Shown: positions 45,369 to 55,554, counted from the first letter of the stretch. The stretch is DNA of 64,000 nucleotides from Bacillus sp. ISL-34 (GCF_018613325.1 NZ_JAGGQJ010000035.1:1-64000), one strand, 5' to 3'. Notes: generated by a model from the letters alone, not told the origin. Translations and numbers: made by a program.

Positions 45369-46858
45369 ATGAAAACAAGGCATAAATTCACCACATATCT
45401 ACTTATTGTTATTTTACCATTAATTTTTCTCTCTATCATTTATTGGATGCATTTAGAACGTTCCATTCAAAAAGAAAGACAGGAACAAGCTAAATGGGCA
45501 GGAACGGTTTATCAAGAATACATAGATCAAGTTATCAGTGAAACGAAGAAAAACCTTGAGCTGCTTAGCCTTAGCAGTTCCGTGCTTTATATGGATGACA
45601 AAAAAACCGAACTTCTTTTGAAATGGATCAAAGATACAGATTCCAGATATGCAGGAGTGTATTGGCTAAATCGCGACGGTGTATCCATTTCAGGGACGAA
45701 TAAGAATTTCAATCATTACTATTTAATTGAACAGAATGATATTGAGCGTGCAGTAAAAACTCAAAAAGCGGTCGTTGCAGGAACAAAAGAGCTACATAAC
45801 CGTGATTTTAATTATTTTTCCATTTTTGCTCCCATTCTGGATCGCGATAAAAAAGTGCAAGGGTTTTTATTGGCACATATCAGGCTGGATCATATGAAAA
45901 AAAGATTGAAGATGCTCAGCCCTGGCCATGCCTTTATATTGAAAACAAAGGACAAAACCCGAATTTTAGATATAAATGCCGAAAGATCTCGAAATTCAAC
46001 ATGGGTGGATGTTCCTTTGACCGAAGTCGATTGGACACTGTCCGTCAAAGTACCCGACAAGATTAACACAAATAACATGAATGTTTTTATAATGCTTGTC
46101 TTTTTCACCTTCTTTTTTACTCACATGATCTATATCATCGTGGAGGAACTGATCGCTCGCAGAAATGCAAAAAACCAAAAGTTACTAATCGAAAGGCAAA
46201 AAATAGATTTTGTCGGTACATTGGCTGCCAGTACTGCACATGAAATAAAAAACCCACTTACCGGCATAAAGGGGCTTGTACAGTTATTGGTTGAAAAACA
46301 TCCTGAAGAACAAGATCAGTTCTATTACTCTGTCATCATGAAGGAGATTGAAAGGATCAATAGTATCGTCAGCGAATTTTTGATTTTAGAGAAGCCGATG
46401 ACCCAGACTTTATCCTTATATGATATTCGCAGTATCATTGCTGAATTGAGACCAATAATAGAATCAGAAGCACGTCACTTCAATATTGAAGTGGAATGGA
46501 ATATCATAAAGGAGCCGATCCGGGTTCATTGTACAAAGGACCAACTCAAACAAGTCATTCTCAACATTGCCAAAACGGTTTCGAGGCCATGGAAGTTGGG
46601 AAAAAGTTAAGGGTTCGAATTCACCATGAAAATGAATGGGCTAAAATCATGATAATCGACACCGGGCAAGGACTGAATGAAAAAGATATAGGTAAAGTGT
46701 TCGATCCCTTCTATACATCGAAAAAGGAAGGAACCGGATTAGGGCTATTTGTGTGTAAACGAATAATTGAATCTTTTAACGGTACCATCGAGTTTTCAAG
46801 TAAACCTCTGAACGGTACAACCGTTACAATCAGCTTACCGCTGATAGAACATTCATAG
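45369..46858 (+). pseudogene. kinD: KinD-like sporulation histidine kinase, frameshifted
   Basis: The first frame encodes two membrane helices around an extracytoplasmic sensor of the Cache type (about 35-250) and a HisKA domain with the phospho-acceptor in STAHEIKNPLTG. It ends early at 46608-46610 after VILNIAKTVSRPWKLGKS. Another frame continues NGFEAMEVGKKLRVRIHHEN and carries the ATPase boxes DTGQGLN and GTGLGLFVCKRI to the end at 46858. Restoring one A in the A4 run at 46572-46575 rejoins them as a 496-residue kinase. Real mutation or base-call error cannot be decided. The ribosome site is weak. Confidence 0.8.
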
Positions 46859-47000
46859 CAATACTTTGAAGAGTTTCATTTTTTTATGAAGACTAGTAAT
46901 GATTCCGGTTTATTTTAAGATGTCATGCATACGGTGCATGCCTTCTGAATCTATTTATGGAATAGGTAAAAATCTTAATCAGGAAGAAGGAAATAAACAG

Positions 47001-48224
47001 ATGGGAAGTATCGCTGCCATTAAAACAAAACCGCAAAAACAGGATATGACTCTTAAAATCATGATCATCATAGGCATATGCCATTTAATGAATGATTCTC
47101 TACAGGCCGTCGTACCGGCCATGTTCCCAATCCTCGAAAAATCAATGTCGTTAACGTATACACAGCTGGGGATGATTGCATTCTGCCTGAATATCGTCTC
47201 ATCGCTTCTGCAACCGGCAGTTGGGTTCTATACGGATAAAAAGCCCTTTCCATATGCATTGCCCATTGGGTTGACCAGTACTTTAATCGGGGTCATCATT
47301 CTTGCAATTGCCCCAAACTATACCATTATCCTTGGTGCAGTCATCTTGATGGGCTTAGGGTCAGCCATATTCCATCCGGAAGGCTCCAGGGTTGCCTACA
47401 TGGCTGGCGGACCAAAGAGAGGCCTGGCACAATCAATTTATCAGGTCGGAGGGAATAGCGGGCAGGCACTTGCCCCACTCATCACAGCCATCGTACTTGT
47501 TCCTTTTGGGCAAAAAGGCGCACTCTGGTTTGCCCTGGTTGCCTTAATGGCCGTTATCCTATTGCTGTATATTGCCAAGTGGTATTCCCAAAAATTAGTT
47601 CACTTCCAGCCTAAAAAGCTTGCTGCAAAAGTAATTAATAAAGAGCGGTCCCATAAAGTGGCCAAAGCCCTGGTATTGATTTTATTCATAATTTTTGCCC
47701 GTTCCTGGTATGTATCTTGCATGACGAACTTTTATAGTTTTTATTTGATCGAGCAGTATTCATTCACGATAAAATCCGCACAATTTTTCCTATTTGCCTT
47801 TTTAGCCGCTGGTGCTGTAGGTACGTTTTTCGGAGGTCCGTTTGCTGATAGATTCGGGCGCAAAAATGTCATTTTCTTTTCATTCGCTGCCAGCATGCCA
47901 ATAACCGCACTTTTACCATTTGTACCTCCTACAGCCGCTTTTATCTTATTATTGATGGCGGGCTTCATTATAATGAGCAGTTTTTCCGTCACTGTAATAT
48001 ACGCACAGGAATTGGTCCCGGGGAAAGTCGGAACGATGGCAGGCTTGACTGTAGGGTTAGCCTTTGGAATGGGTGCCATTGGATCCGTTTCATTGGGAGC
48101 CATTGCCGATATAATTGGAATCGAATCCATGATTAAGCTAGTCGGATTCCTGCCATTGCTGGGGATCATCAGCATATTGCTACCGACTGATCAAACATTG
48201 AAAAAATGGTATGCAGAAGAATAA
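47001..48224 (+). CDS. MFS exporter, Fsr (fosmidomycin-resistance) type
   Basis: 407 residues with 12 membrane helices. ICHLMNDSLQAVVPAMFPIL in helix 1 and GSAIFHPEGSRVAYMAGG are hallmarks of the Fsr group, as is the second-half motif A FGGPFADRFGRKNVIFF. The ATG at MGSIAAIK has AAGAAGG ten bases upstream; the frame is open 34 codons further up but lacks a ribosome site. Export substrate unknown. Confidence 0.85.
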   Translation: MGSIAAIKTKPQKQDMTLKIMIIIGICHLMNDSLQAVVPAMFPILEKSMSLTYTQLGMIAFCLNIVSSLLQPAVGFYTDKKPFPYALPIGLTSTLIGVIILAIAPNYTIILGAVILMGLGSAIFHPEGSRVAYMAGGPKRGLAQSIYQVGGNSGQALAPLITAIVLVPFGQKGALWFALVALMAVILLLYIAKWYSQKLVHFQPKKLAAKVINKERSHKVAKALVLILFIIFARSWYVSCMTNFYSFYLIEQYSFTIKSAQFFLFAFLAAGAVGTFFGGPFADRFGRKNVIFFSFAASMPITALLPFVPPTAAFILLLMAGFIIMSSFSVTVIYAQELVPGKVGTMAGLTVGLAFGMGAIGSVSLGAIADIIGIESMIKLVGFLPLLGIISILLPTDQTLKKWYAEE

Positions 48225-48338
48225 CTGCAAAATTGTTATTTCCTGGAACATATTTTTTGTGTCTAAATACAATAAATTATTGTTTCACCCAAAAGTTTAC
48301 AAATAAGCAACGATAAGTACCATACAAAGGAGAAATTT

Positions 48339-49070
48339 ATGAGTGGAGTTTTATTAGGCAGCATCCTATCTGCTATGTCTACAGGGTTTGGTGCGTTACC
48401 AATCTTGTTCATTCAAGGTTCAATCACACATCGATTCAGAGACACGCTTCTGGCATTCACCGCTGGAATCATGATGGCTGCTTCGTTATTGAGCCTGATC
48501 CCGGAGTCTCTGGCCACCGGAGGGTATATTCAGCTAGTCATTGGAGTTTTTCTCGGGGTATTGACATTAACGATCATGGAAAAAAACATTCCTCATATCG
48601 ATCTCAGCCATACGAAAAGTGGCATTAAGTTCGATGAAAAGGCTTTGCTCATCATTACTGCCATTACACTCCATAATATTCCTGAGGGTCTTTCTGTCGG
48701 GGTCAGTTATGCCTCTGATACAGCTGATACAGGTAACTTGATCGCTTTTGCCATTGGCCTTCAAAATGCTCCGGAAGGCTTACTGGTAGCCTTGTTTTTA
48801 ATCAATCAAAAAATCGGTAAACTCACAGCGTTTCTGATAGCAACCTTAACCGGTACCATCGAAATAATTACGGGCTTATTGGGTTATTATTTAACCTCTT
48901 ACATTGGGTTCCTGGTTCCATACGGCCTAGCTTTCGCCGCCGGGGCCATGCTTTTCATCGTTTATAAGGAATTGATTCCTGAAAGCCATGGGGATGGCAA
49001 TGAACGCACATCTACCTATTCCTTCATTGTCGGCCTTTTGTTCATGGTACTATTATTGGAAATTTTGTAA
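48339..49070 (+). CDS. ZIP family divalent metal transporter
   Basis: 243 residues with eight membrane helices. The metal site appears as TLHNIPEGLSVGVS in helix 4 and LQNAPEGLLVALFL in helix 5. A short loop with His (IPHIDLSHTK) lies between helices 3 and 4. Probably takes up Zn2+, Fe2+ or Mn2+. AAAGGAG precedes the start. Confidence 0.88.
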   Translation: MSGVLLGSILSAMSTGFGALPILFIQGSITHRFRDTLLAFTAGIMMAASLLSLIPESLATGGYIQLVIGVFLGVLTLTIMEKNIPHIDLSHTKSGIKFDEKALLIITAITLHNIPEGLSVGVSYASDTADTGNLIAFAIGLQNAPEGLLVALFLINQKIGKLTAFLIATLTGTIEIITGLLGYYLTSYIGFLVPYGLAFAAGAMLFIVYKELIPESHGDGNERTSTYSFIVGLLFMVLLLEIL

Positions 49071-49086
49071 TTCCCTCAACTTCCAT

Positions 49087-49123
49087 GGCTGGCTCCCTCA
49101 AGTGAGTCAGCCCTTACTTTTTA
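49087..49123 (+). terminator. terminator after the ZIP gene
   Basis: GGCTG-g-CTC pairs with GAG-t-CAGCC, followed by CTTACTTTTT. The rest of the 49071-49368 interval shows no gene. Confidence 0.55.
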
Positions 49124-49368
49124 TTTAACAGTGTAATCCATTCAGAAAAAGTAAGATCTCTAAACCAATCCCGATGCATGAAGGACACCTTCTGGTGGCC
49201 TCCCCTCGATATATACCTCAAACCCATGGAAATTCCAGAGATATATTCTTGTGTATATGAGTCTTTCTTTAATTATTTGATATGTTCATAAAGACACCAG
49301 AAATCGCAAAAAGGGGATTGTCTCCCTGCCTGCCAATTTAAAAAGTCATGCATGCATTTTAGTTCCCT

Positions 49369-49623
49369 CTAAAAGGTAATGTCATCATTAAAGGGCTGCT
49401 GCACAATAACAACCATCTCTTCCCGCTTATTTCTCACTTCCACTGATGAATGATGTTGAAGGATCAAATACTCATTTATAAGTTTATCAAGCTCCTCGCT
49501 TTGGCGAAGGGTATACTCATGACCTAGACCATACATTTTGGCCAACTCCATCATTTCCCAACGCTTCATTCGAATCTCAGAACAAATTTCCGTTGCACAC
49601 CTAGAATTCATAACTACATTCAC
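49369..49623 (-). CDS. Spo0E-family aspartyl-phosphate phosphatase
   Basis: 84 residues. The helix pair and signature RQSEELDKLINEYL match Spo0E-type phosphatases (consensus SQELD), which remove phosphate from Spo0A and delay sporulation. The family is Glu/Lys/Met-rich, as here (EICSEIRMKRWEMMELAKMY). The start is uncertain: GTG with AAAGGG eight bases upstream, or an ATG four codons later. The neighbouring multi-PAS kinase would act in the opposite sense on Spo0A. Confidence 0.75.
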   Translation of the reverse strand: MNVVMNSRCATEICSEIRMKRWEMMELAKMYGLGHEYTLRQSEELDKLINEYLILQHHSSVEVRNKREEMVVIVQQPFNDDITF

Positions 49624-50135
49624 TACTCCTGCCCTTTTAAAGTTACATTATAATAAAGAAGTATTACAAAATATGCCTTATATGTAAATAGATTCGCAAA
49701 AAAAGACAAAACTTCTTAAATTGCGATAAAGCTTCACCCACCAGCAGACAGGATATGACGGAAATTTCTAACCATAAAACGCTTATAATGATCAGGTAGA
49801 ATTCATATGAAGCAAGCTCCGAAAAAATGATTCGAAAGTTCCAAATTAATCCGGCCGCTTCCCTTTAATGAAAGCACAATATTTTTAATGACCTCAATTG
49901 TGGTTTCAAGATAATAATGATGGAACAAAAAAAAGGAATCCAATAAAGGATTCCCCAGACTGTAGATGAACTCAAAGAAAAGCCTGTTTACCTACAAATT
50001 TTTTCTTTATAACCGTTTCAGTAGATTTCAGAAAGCCGCTCCCTTTCCGCCGATTGTCTGCCAAGCCTCATCAAAGCAAGCATCCGGCGGTTTCTCTGCC
50101 AGCCAGTTATTCGGCAGGAGTGTCCCAACTTTCTT
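49624..50135. other. intergenic region with terminator and repeat
   Basis: Contains the terminator at 49935-49954 and the second copy of the ~110-base repeat, which runs up to the stop codon of the PAS kinase. A TATAAT-like box (about 49788) stands alone. No gene recognised. Confidence 0.5.
49927..49954 (-). terminator. terminator of the multi-PAS kinase gene
   Basis: GGAATCC-aataaa-GGATTCC. On the minus strand CTTTTTTTTG follows. The dispersed repeat lies between it and the gene. Confidence 0.75.
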
Positions 50136-50136
50136 C
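50024..50136 (+). repeat. dispersed ~110-base repeat, copy 2
   Basis: Same orientation and blocks as the copy near 38.7 kb (GATTTCAG start, CCGCTCCC, TGCCAAGCC, GCAAGCATC, AGCCAGTTATTCGG, TTTCTTC end). The last base overlaps the TAG stop codon of the kinase gene on the other strand. Confidence 0.75.
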
Positions 50137-52295
50137 TACTCAAAAGGCAAATAAATATGAAAGCTCGTCCCTTTTCCCACTTCGCTTTCCACTTCTATAT
50201 AGCCATTGTGTTCTTCAATGATTTTATAGCTGACCATGAGCCCGAGTCCAGTTCCCCTATCCTTCGTCGTATAAAAAGGCTCACCCAATTTTTTTAGCAT
50301 TTCCGTTGAAATCCCCATGCCTTTATCGGTAATTGAAATGCAGCCGTATTTCTCTGAAAACCGGCTTGTTTTAATTTGAACAGATCCGCCATCCGGCATG
50401 ACTTCCAAAGCATTTTTGATGATGTTAATGAACACTTGCTTTAACTGGTTCGCTTCACATAAAACCTTAAATTCATCTTCTTCAAAGTCTGTCTCGAATT
50501 GAATATTTTCCAACAGTGCCTGAGCGGCCAGTAATTCTAGTGTCTCTCTCAATATGGTATGAACATCCTGTTTGAAAATTTTTAGCGCCTGCGGCTTTGC
50601 CAGTACCAAAAATTCCGTGATAATCGTTTCGATTCGCTTAATTTCGGATGTAATCACATGAAAATATGTGGAAAACTCCCCCTTAACACCATCCTCAAGC
50701 AACTGGATAAAACCTTTTAAGGCTGTCATTGGATTCCTGATTTCGTGAGCAATTCCGGCCGCCAGTTCACCAACGACATTCAAAGTATCCGATTTCCTGA
50801 TCTGTTCCTGCATTTCGAGATTTTTACTCACATCTCGGAAAATGCTTAAATTCAGGTTCGAATATAAATTTTTCCTTGTCAAAAATTCAATATGCTTAAC
50901 TCTTCCATCTTCGAATGTTATTGGAATGATGGATGAGTAGACCTCATGCTTATAAACATTTTCAATGTGAGCGTTCAAGACAGGAGCATTTTCAGGGATT
51001 TTTTTAATGAATCCCTTAACGGATAACGAAAGCAGTTTGTGCTTTGAGATCTCCAATATTTTTTGTCCCGCTTCATTAATATCCGTGAACCCTTCATGAT
51101 TCCATAAAATCAAGCCGTCTAATGTTCCCTCAAAAATCTTCCTGAACTTCTTCTCACTATCCCTTAATTCCTTCTCAATCAGCCAGCGCTCACTGACATT
51201 TCGAAATATCGTTACGTTATACCCGTCACCTTCATGTTTTTTGGCAGTCAATTCAAGCAATTTAATTTGGTTATTAGGCATTTTATAAATCAGCTCACCC
51301 CGAACTTGGGTGTCTCTTTCAAACGTTTCCATCATCTGACCAAAATGATGATTATTGCTGTACACGTATTTCCAGATATAACTGCCTATCAAATCCTCCC
51401 TGCTGGATTCGAATATTTTACATGCTGAATGATTGACCCGAAAAATGATTCCATCATCATTCCAGAATATGATTGCATCCATGGACTGGTCGAATAATTC
51501 CGCAAAAATCCGTTCGCTCGTCTCTAACTTTTTTTCTATTATATTTGATTCTGTAATTCTTCGAAGCACCGACATATATAATTCATTTCCTACCGTTGAA
51601 CTTATGGAAAAAGTAAAATGATGCAGTTCATCCCCAACCTTTATCTCTACCTCCCCTTTGAAGTTCGACTCATCAAAGGCTTTTTGTATGCTCTCATCCC
51701 AATACCCCCGATAATCAGGGGATATGAGGTCCCTCATATTCTTACCGACAATCTCTTTTTTCGGGATGCCCATGACATGGATAAAGGCATGGTTCACTTC
51801 CATGATTATTCCTGAACTGTCGAATAGAACGATGCTTTCTGTGGCTGTATCAAAAATGTCCAAAAACATCTGCCTTGACATCCTTGTTTCCCTTGACGAA
51901 GAAACATCCAATGTCACATCCCCCAAACGATAGAACTGCTGTCCTTCGGAAAGATCGCCTATACGTATAAACTCTATTTGCTTAAGGGCTCCTGTATGAA
52001 GCTGGATAATTTGCCTTTCAGATTCATTCGAGGTTTTTAGGGAACTTGACACTTCCTGATCATTTAAAGGGATGACATCGAGAAAATCAGTTATCTTCAT
52101 GGACTCCAGCTGATCTTTCGATGATTCCAGCAGGGCACAAGCGGCATCATTGGCATAAGTGATTTTCAGTTCCTCATCAACCCTAATATAAGGCTCTGAC
52201 ATTGAATTGAAAATATTCAAAAACCCTTCGATCTGTTTATTCAATTTTAAAATTTCCTGTTTATATCCCGTTTCATTCTCATAACCGATATTCAT
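50136..52295 (-). CDS. multi-PAS sporulation-type sensor histidine kinase
   Basis: 719 residues, no membrane helix. Four PAS domains (about 15-125, 140-250, 260-370, 380-490) precede HisKA with GELAAGIAHEIRNPMTALKG and the HATPase domain with NALEVMPDGG, DKGMGIS and GTGLGLMVSYKII. The layout resembles the cytosolic KinA/KinE kinases that feed the Spo0A phosphorelay. ATG with AGGGGGG five bases upstream. A Spo0A-box-like heptamer lies in its promoter region. Confidence 0.85.
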   Translation of the reverse strand: MNIGYENETGYKQEILKLNKQIEGFLNIFNSMSEPYIRVDEELKITYANDAACALLESSKDQLESMKITDFLDVIPLNDQEVSSSLKTSNESERQIIQLHTGALKQIEFIRIGDLSEGQQFYRLGDVTLDVSSSRETRMSRQMFLDIFDTATESIVLFDSSGIIMEVNHAFIHVMGIPKKEIVGKNMRDLISPDYRGYWDESIQKAFDESNFKGEVEIKVGDELHHFTFSISSTVGNELYMSVLRRITESNIIEKKLETSERIFAELFDQSMDAIIFWNDDGIIFRVNHSACKIFESSREDLIGSYIWKYVYSNNHHFGQMMETFERDTQVRGELIYKMPNNQIKLLELTAKKHEGDGYNVTIFRNVSERWLIEKELRDSEKKFRKIFEGTLDGLILWNHEGFTDINEAGQKILEISKHKLLSLSVKGFIKKIPENAPVLNAHIENVYKHEVYSSIIPITFEDGRVKHIEFLTRKNLYSNLNLSIFRDVSKNLEMQEQIRKSDTLNVVGELAAGIAHEIRNPMTALKGFIQLLEDGVKGEFSTYFHVITSEIKRIETIITEFLVLAKPQALKIFKQDVHTILRETLELLAAQALLENIQFETDFEEDEFKVLCEANQLKQVFINIIKNALEVMPDGGSVQIKTSRFSEKYGCISITDKGMGISTEMLKKLGEPFYTTKDRGTGLGLMVSYKIIEEHNGYIEVESEVGKGTSFHIYLPFE

Positions 52296-52335
52296 ATTAA
52301 CCCCCCTCATCAAAACCCCTGCTTACCAAACTTTA

Positions 52336-52342
52336 TTCGACA
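52336..52342 (-). promoter_or_regulatory. candidate Spo0A box
   Basis: TGTCGAA on the minus strand, an exact 0A-box heptamer, 41 bases upstream of the kinase start. The site fits feedback control by Spo0A. A seven-base match occurs by chance several times in a window of this size, so it is only suggestive. The remainder of this divergent region is AT-rich; TTGATT...TATAAG (about 52490-52522) may be the promoter of the acyltransferase gene. Confidence 0.3.
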
Positions 52343-52575
52343 TCCATCTTGATTTTCCTCGGTATTTTCGAAAATCGGCGCAAACATCCAATCCCAAAAT
52401 TATCCTACAAATCAAATGATAGTATATTGAATCCTATAAAACTTAGCGTTAAGCTTAATTTAAGATTTTTATAATAAATTTAATAAATATTGATTTCGTA
52501 CAAGGTATTTAGGGTATAAGAAATAACAATGCTTTCTTTCTAGCTACCTTAAAAATTTATTAAATGGAGGCAACA

Positions 52576-53601
52576 ATGAAACAACGTGATTTTTTCTTCG
52601 ATAACGCCAAGTTCATTCTTATGGCTTTTGTCGTCTTTGGGCATTTGCTGAATACGTATATACATGACAGTGAAACGATTTATGCTTTATATAAAACCAT
52701 TTATTCCTTTCACATGCCTGCCTTTATCCTTGTTTCAGGCTTCTTTGCGAAAGGTTTTTATCAAAAAGGGTATTTAGGTAAAATTACTAAAAAACTGATT
52801 TTACCCTACATCATTTTCCAATTGATATATACCGTTTACTATTATTTCTTATATGAACGTTCTGCCATCACTGTAGACCTGCTTGATCCCCAATGGTCGC
52901 TGTGGTTCTTGATCAGTTTATTCTGCTGGAACATCATGCTGCTTGGTTTCTCAAAGCTAAAGCCATCAGTAGGCATAGGTTTATCTTTTTTAATCGCATT
53001 ATTGATTGGATATATTGACAATATCTCCAATTACCTTAGTCTCTCCAGGACATTCGTTTTTTTCCCGATGTTCTTGATCGGGTACCATTTAAGCAAGGAC
53101 CATTTAAAAAAACTATTCACTCCCAAAGTTCGTTTGGCATCACTTAGTGTCATGTTAGTGATTTTTATAGGTTTTTATTTAAATACCGACATCAATTATA
53201 AATGGCTGCTCGGTTCGAAACCATATGCCGAACTTGAAGATGCGACAATCGTGTCCATGTTTAAACGCCTGGGATTTTATGGATTGGGCATAATTTCTGT
53301 GTTTAGCTTCCTTTCATTCATCCCACGCGGACAATATTTCTTTACGAATTGGGGTAAACAAACCCTTTATGTCTATCTGCTGCATGGTTTCTTCATTCGG
53401 TTCTTCCGTGAAAGCACCATACAGGAATACTTCAGCAATACAGAGAGCTTTATCATGCTCGCCGGTCTCTCTTTCTTGATTACCGTGTTATTATCAAGTG
53501 AAATGATCGCTACCATGGCGCAGCCGATCATCGAATTGAAGGCGACCAAAACAAAACGTTTCATGACTAAAACAAAAGAGTATATTAAACAAGCTTTTTA
53601 A
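52576..53601 (+). CDS. acyltransferase family 3 membrane protein
   Basis: 341 residues with about ten membrane helices. The family motif FDNAKFILMAFVVFGHLLN includes the conserved His in helix 1, and FHMPAFILVSGFFAKGF follows. Acyltransferase-3 proteins O-acylate cell-surface polymers or antibiotics; target here unknown. B. subtilis YkrP is a likely relative. ATG has GGAGG five bases upstream. Confidence 0.83.
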   Translation: MKQRDFFFDNAKFILMAFVVFGHLLNTYIHDSETIYALYKTIYSFHMPAFILVSGFFAKGFYQKGYLGKITKKLILPYIIFQLIYTVYYYFLYERSAITVDLLDPQWSLWFLISLFCWNIMLLGFSKLKPSVGIGLSFLIALLIGYIDNISNYLSLSRTFVFFPMFLIGYHLSKDHLKKLFTPKVRLASLSVMLVIFIGFYLNTDINYKWLLGSKPYAELEDATIVSMFKRLGFYGLGIISVFSFLSFIPRGQYFFTNWGKQTLYVYLLHGFFIRFFRESTIQEYFSNTESFIMLAGLSFLITVLLSSEMIATMAQPIIELKATKTKRFMTKTKEYIKQAF

Positions 53602-53603
53602 AT

Positions 53604-53639
53604 AAAACGGATGAAGCATTCCTGCTTTATCCGTTTTTT
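53604..53639 (+). terminator. terminator of the acyltransferase gene
   Basis: AAAACGGAT-g-AAGCA-ttcc-TGCTT-t-ATCCGTTTT and more T. Confidence 0.85.
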
Positions 53640-53787
53640 CAATCGACTTTCAAGCTGTAAAGATTCCCCAATACAATAACTCATTTTTCAAATGAAGCAC
53701 GCTATGGTAAAATTACTCGTTAGTGCTTGTTGGCTTAAAAAGACATGTACACGAAAGGAGCCAGGCGTTTATTTTACGCCCTTTAAC

Positions 53788-55548
53788 ATGAATATAATAA
53801 TCAGTACTCTTAATGCAAAATATATCCATACATCGCTATCCATCCGATATTTAAAAGCTTATGCCCAGCCAGATTATGATGTACAGCTGGCAGAATATAC
53901 GATAAAAGATCCGATTATGAACATAGTTGGTGACCTTCATTCCAAAAAACCTGATGTCATAGGGTTCAGCTGCTATATTTGGAACATCGAGGAAACAATG
54001 AAAGTCGTGGCCATGCTGAAGAAGATCAATCCAGAATTGGTTATCATCCTGGGCGGACCTGAAGTCACCTATGATGTTGGGGAATGGCTTGATCAGATTC
54101 CCGGGGCTGATTTCATCGTAATTGGCGAAGGTGAAGTCACCTTTAAGGCACTTTTATCTGAAATTGAAGGTTCGAATGACTATAAGAAGGTCGGCGGCAT
54201 TGCATATCGACAGGATGGGAAAAAAATCATCCAGCCTCAGAACGGCAAGGTTGATTTGAAATCCCTCCCTACTCCATATCGTTTGGAGGAAGACCGTGGC
54301 GACCTATCTAAACGTGTCACCTATATCGAAACTAGCCGAGGGTGCCCGTTTAGCTGCCAATTTTGCCTTTCATCGATTGAAGTGGGTGTCAGGTATTTTG
54401 ATCGTGAAAAGATTAAAGAAGATATCAGGTACCTTATGGCTAATGGTGCAAAGACGATTAAGTTCGTTGACCGAACCTTCAATATCAGCCGAAGCTATGC
54501 CATGGAAATGTTTCAATTCTTAATCGATGAACATCTTCCCGGTGTGGTTTTCCAATTCGAGATCACGGCGGACATCATGCGTCCGGAAGTTATCCAGTTC
54601 TTGAACGATAATGCCCCTGCAGGATTGTTCCGCTTTGAAATAGGGGTACAATCGACGAATGATCATACGAATGATCTAGTTATGAGAAGGCAGAATTTCG
54701 AAAAACTGACAAGGACCGTAACCATGGTAAAAGAAGGGCAGAAAATTGATCAGCATTTAGACCTTATTGCCGGTTTACCAGAAGAAGATTATCATTCTTT
54801 CAGAAAGACTTTCAATGATGTTTTCGAGCTCAGACCCGAAGAGATGCAGCTTGGTTTCTTAAAGATGCTTCGTGGCACTGGCTTACGGATACGTGCCGAT
54901 GAACACCAATATATATACAGCGAACATGCTCCCTATGAAATCCTGGGGAATAATGTTTTATCCTTTGATGACATTGTCCGCATCAAACAAGTTGAAGATG
55001 TCCTTGAAAAATACTGGAACGATCATAGAATGGATCATACCACGGAATATCTTGTCAAAACGGTATTTCAATCACCATTCGACTTCTTCCAAGATTTCGG
55101 TACCTATTGGGATGAACAAGGGTGGTCACGAATCGGACATCAGCTTGAAGACTTGTTCAGACGTTTACAGCAGTTTTTGGCTTCCCGGGAATCTGCCGAA
55201 CTGAAAAACATTACCGGACTCATGAAATTGGATTATTTCATGAATCAAAAATACAAACCACGTAAACCCTGGTGGGAAGCTTCATTAGATAAAAATGGGC
55301 GGAAAGAGATATATGAAGATATTCTGAATAAGCCTGAACAGCTTGGTTCCTCTTTCACAGCTTTGGCTCTTAATGAAAAAGAAATACACAAACACACATT
55401 ACTCGAGGCACTTCCCTTTGATTTGGAAACGTATTTAGCCGAGGGAACAATCGTCGATAAACCATCGATCATGCTTGCCTATTTTGATCCGAGTGGTAAG
55501 GGATCAACGATTTTCCCTCTCTCAAAATCTGGCAGCATCATGCTTTAA
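53788..55548 (+). CDS. B12-binding-type radical SAM protein (DUF4080-like)
   Basis: 586 residues. An N-terminal cobalamin-binding-like Rossmann domain (1-150, GFSCYIWNIEETMKVVAML, IILGGPEV) precedes the radical SAM core with ETSRGCPFSCQFC (C186, C190, C193 bind the 4Fe-4S cluster). The C-terminal 180 residues are helical, as in DUF4080 proteins. The B12 His motif is not obvious. The nearest AAAGGAG lies 27 bases before the ATG. A GGCGT/ACGCC hairpin (53764-53780) could loop out 17 bases. Reaction unknown. Confidence 0.82.
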   Translation: MNIIISTLNAKYIHTSLSIRYLKAYAQPDYDVQLAEYTIKDPIMNIVGDLHSKKPDVIGFSCYIWNIEETMKVVAMLKKINPELVIILGGPEVTYDVGEWLDQIPGADFIVIGEGEVTFKALLSEIEGSNDYKKVGGIAYRQDGKKIIQPQNGKVDLKSLPTPYRLEEDRGDLSKRVTYIETSRGCPFSCQFCLSSIEVGVRYFDREKIKEDIRYLMANGAKTIKFVDRTFNISRSYAMEMFQFLIDEHLPGVVFQFEITADIMRPEVIQFLNDNAPAGLFRFEIGVQSTNDHTNDLVMRRQNFEKLTRTVTMVKEGQKIDQHLDLIAGLPEEDYHSFRKTFNDVFELRPEEMQLGFLKMLRGTGLRIRADEHQYIYSEHAPYEILGNNVLSFDDIVRIKQVEDVLEKYWNDHRMDHTTEYLVKTVFQSPFDFFQDFGTYWDEQGWSRIGHQLEDLFRRLQQFLASRESAELKNITGLMKLDYFMNQKYKPRKPWWEASLDKNGRKEIYEDILNKPEQLGSSFTALALNEKEIHKHTLLEALPFDLETYLAEGTIVDKPSIMLAYFDPSGKGSTIFPLSKSGSIML

Positions 55549-55554
55549 GAATAA

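Noticed and set aside
46566-46580. Programmed frameshift in the KinD-like gene
   Set aside because: No slippery heptamer with stimulating structure is apparent, and such kinases are not known to use one; simple loss of one A explains it.
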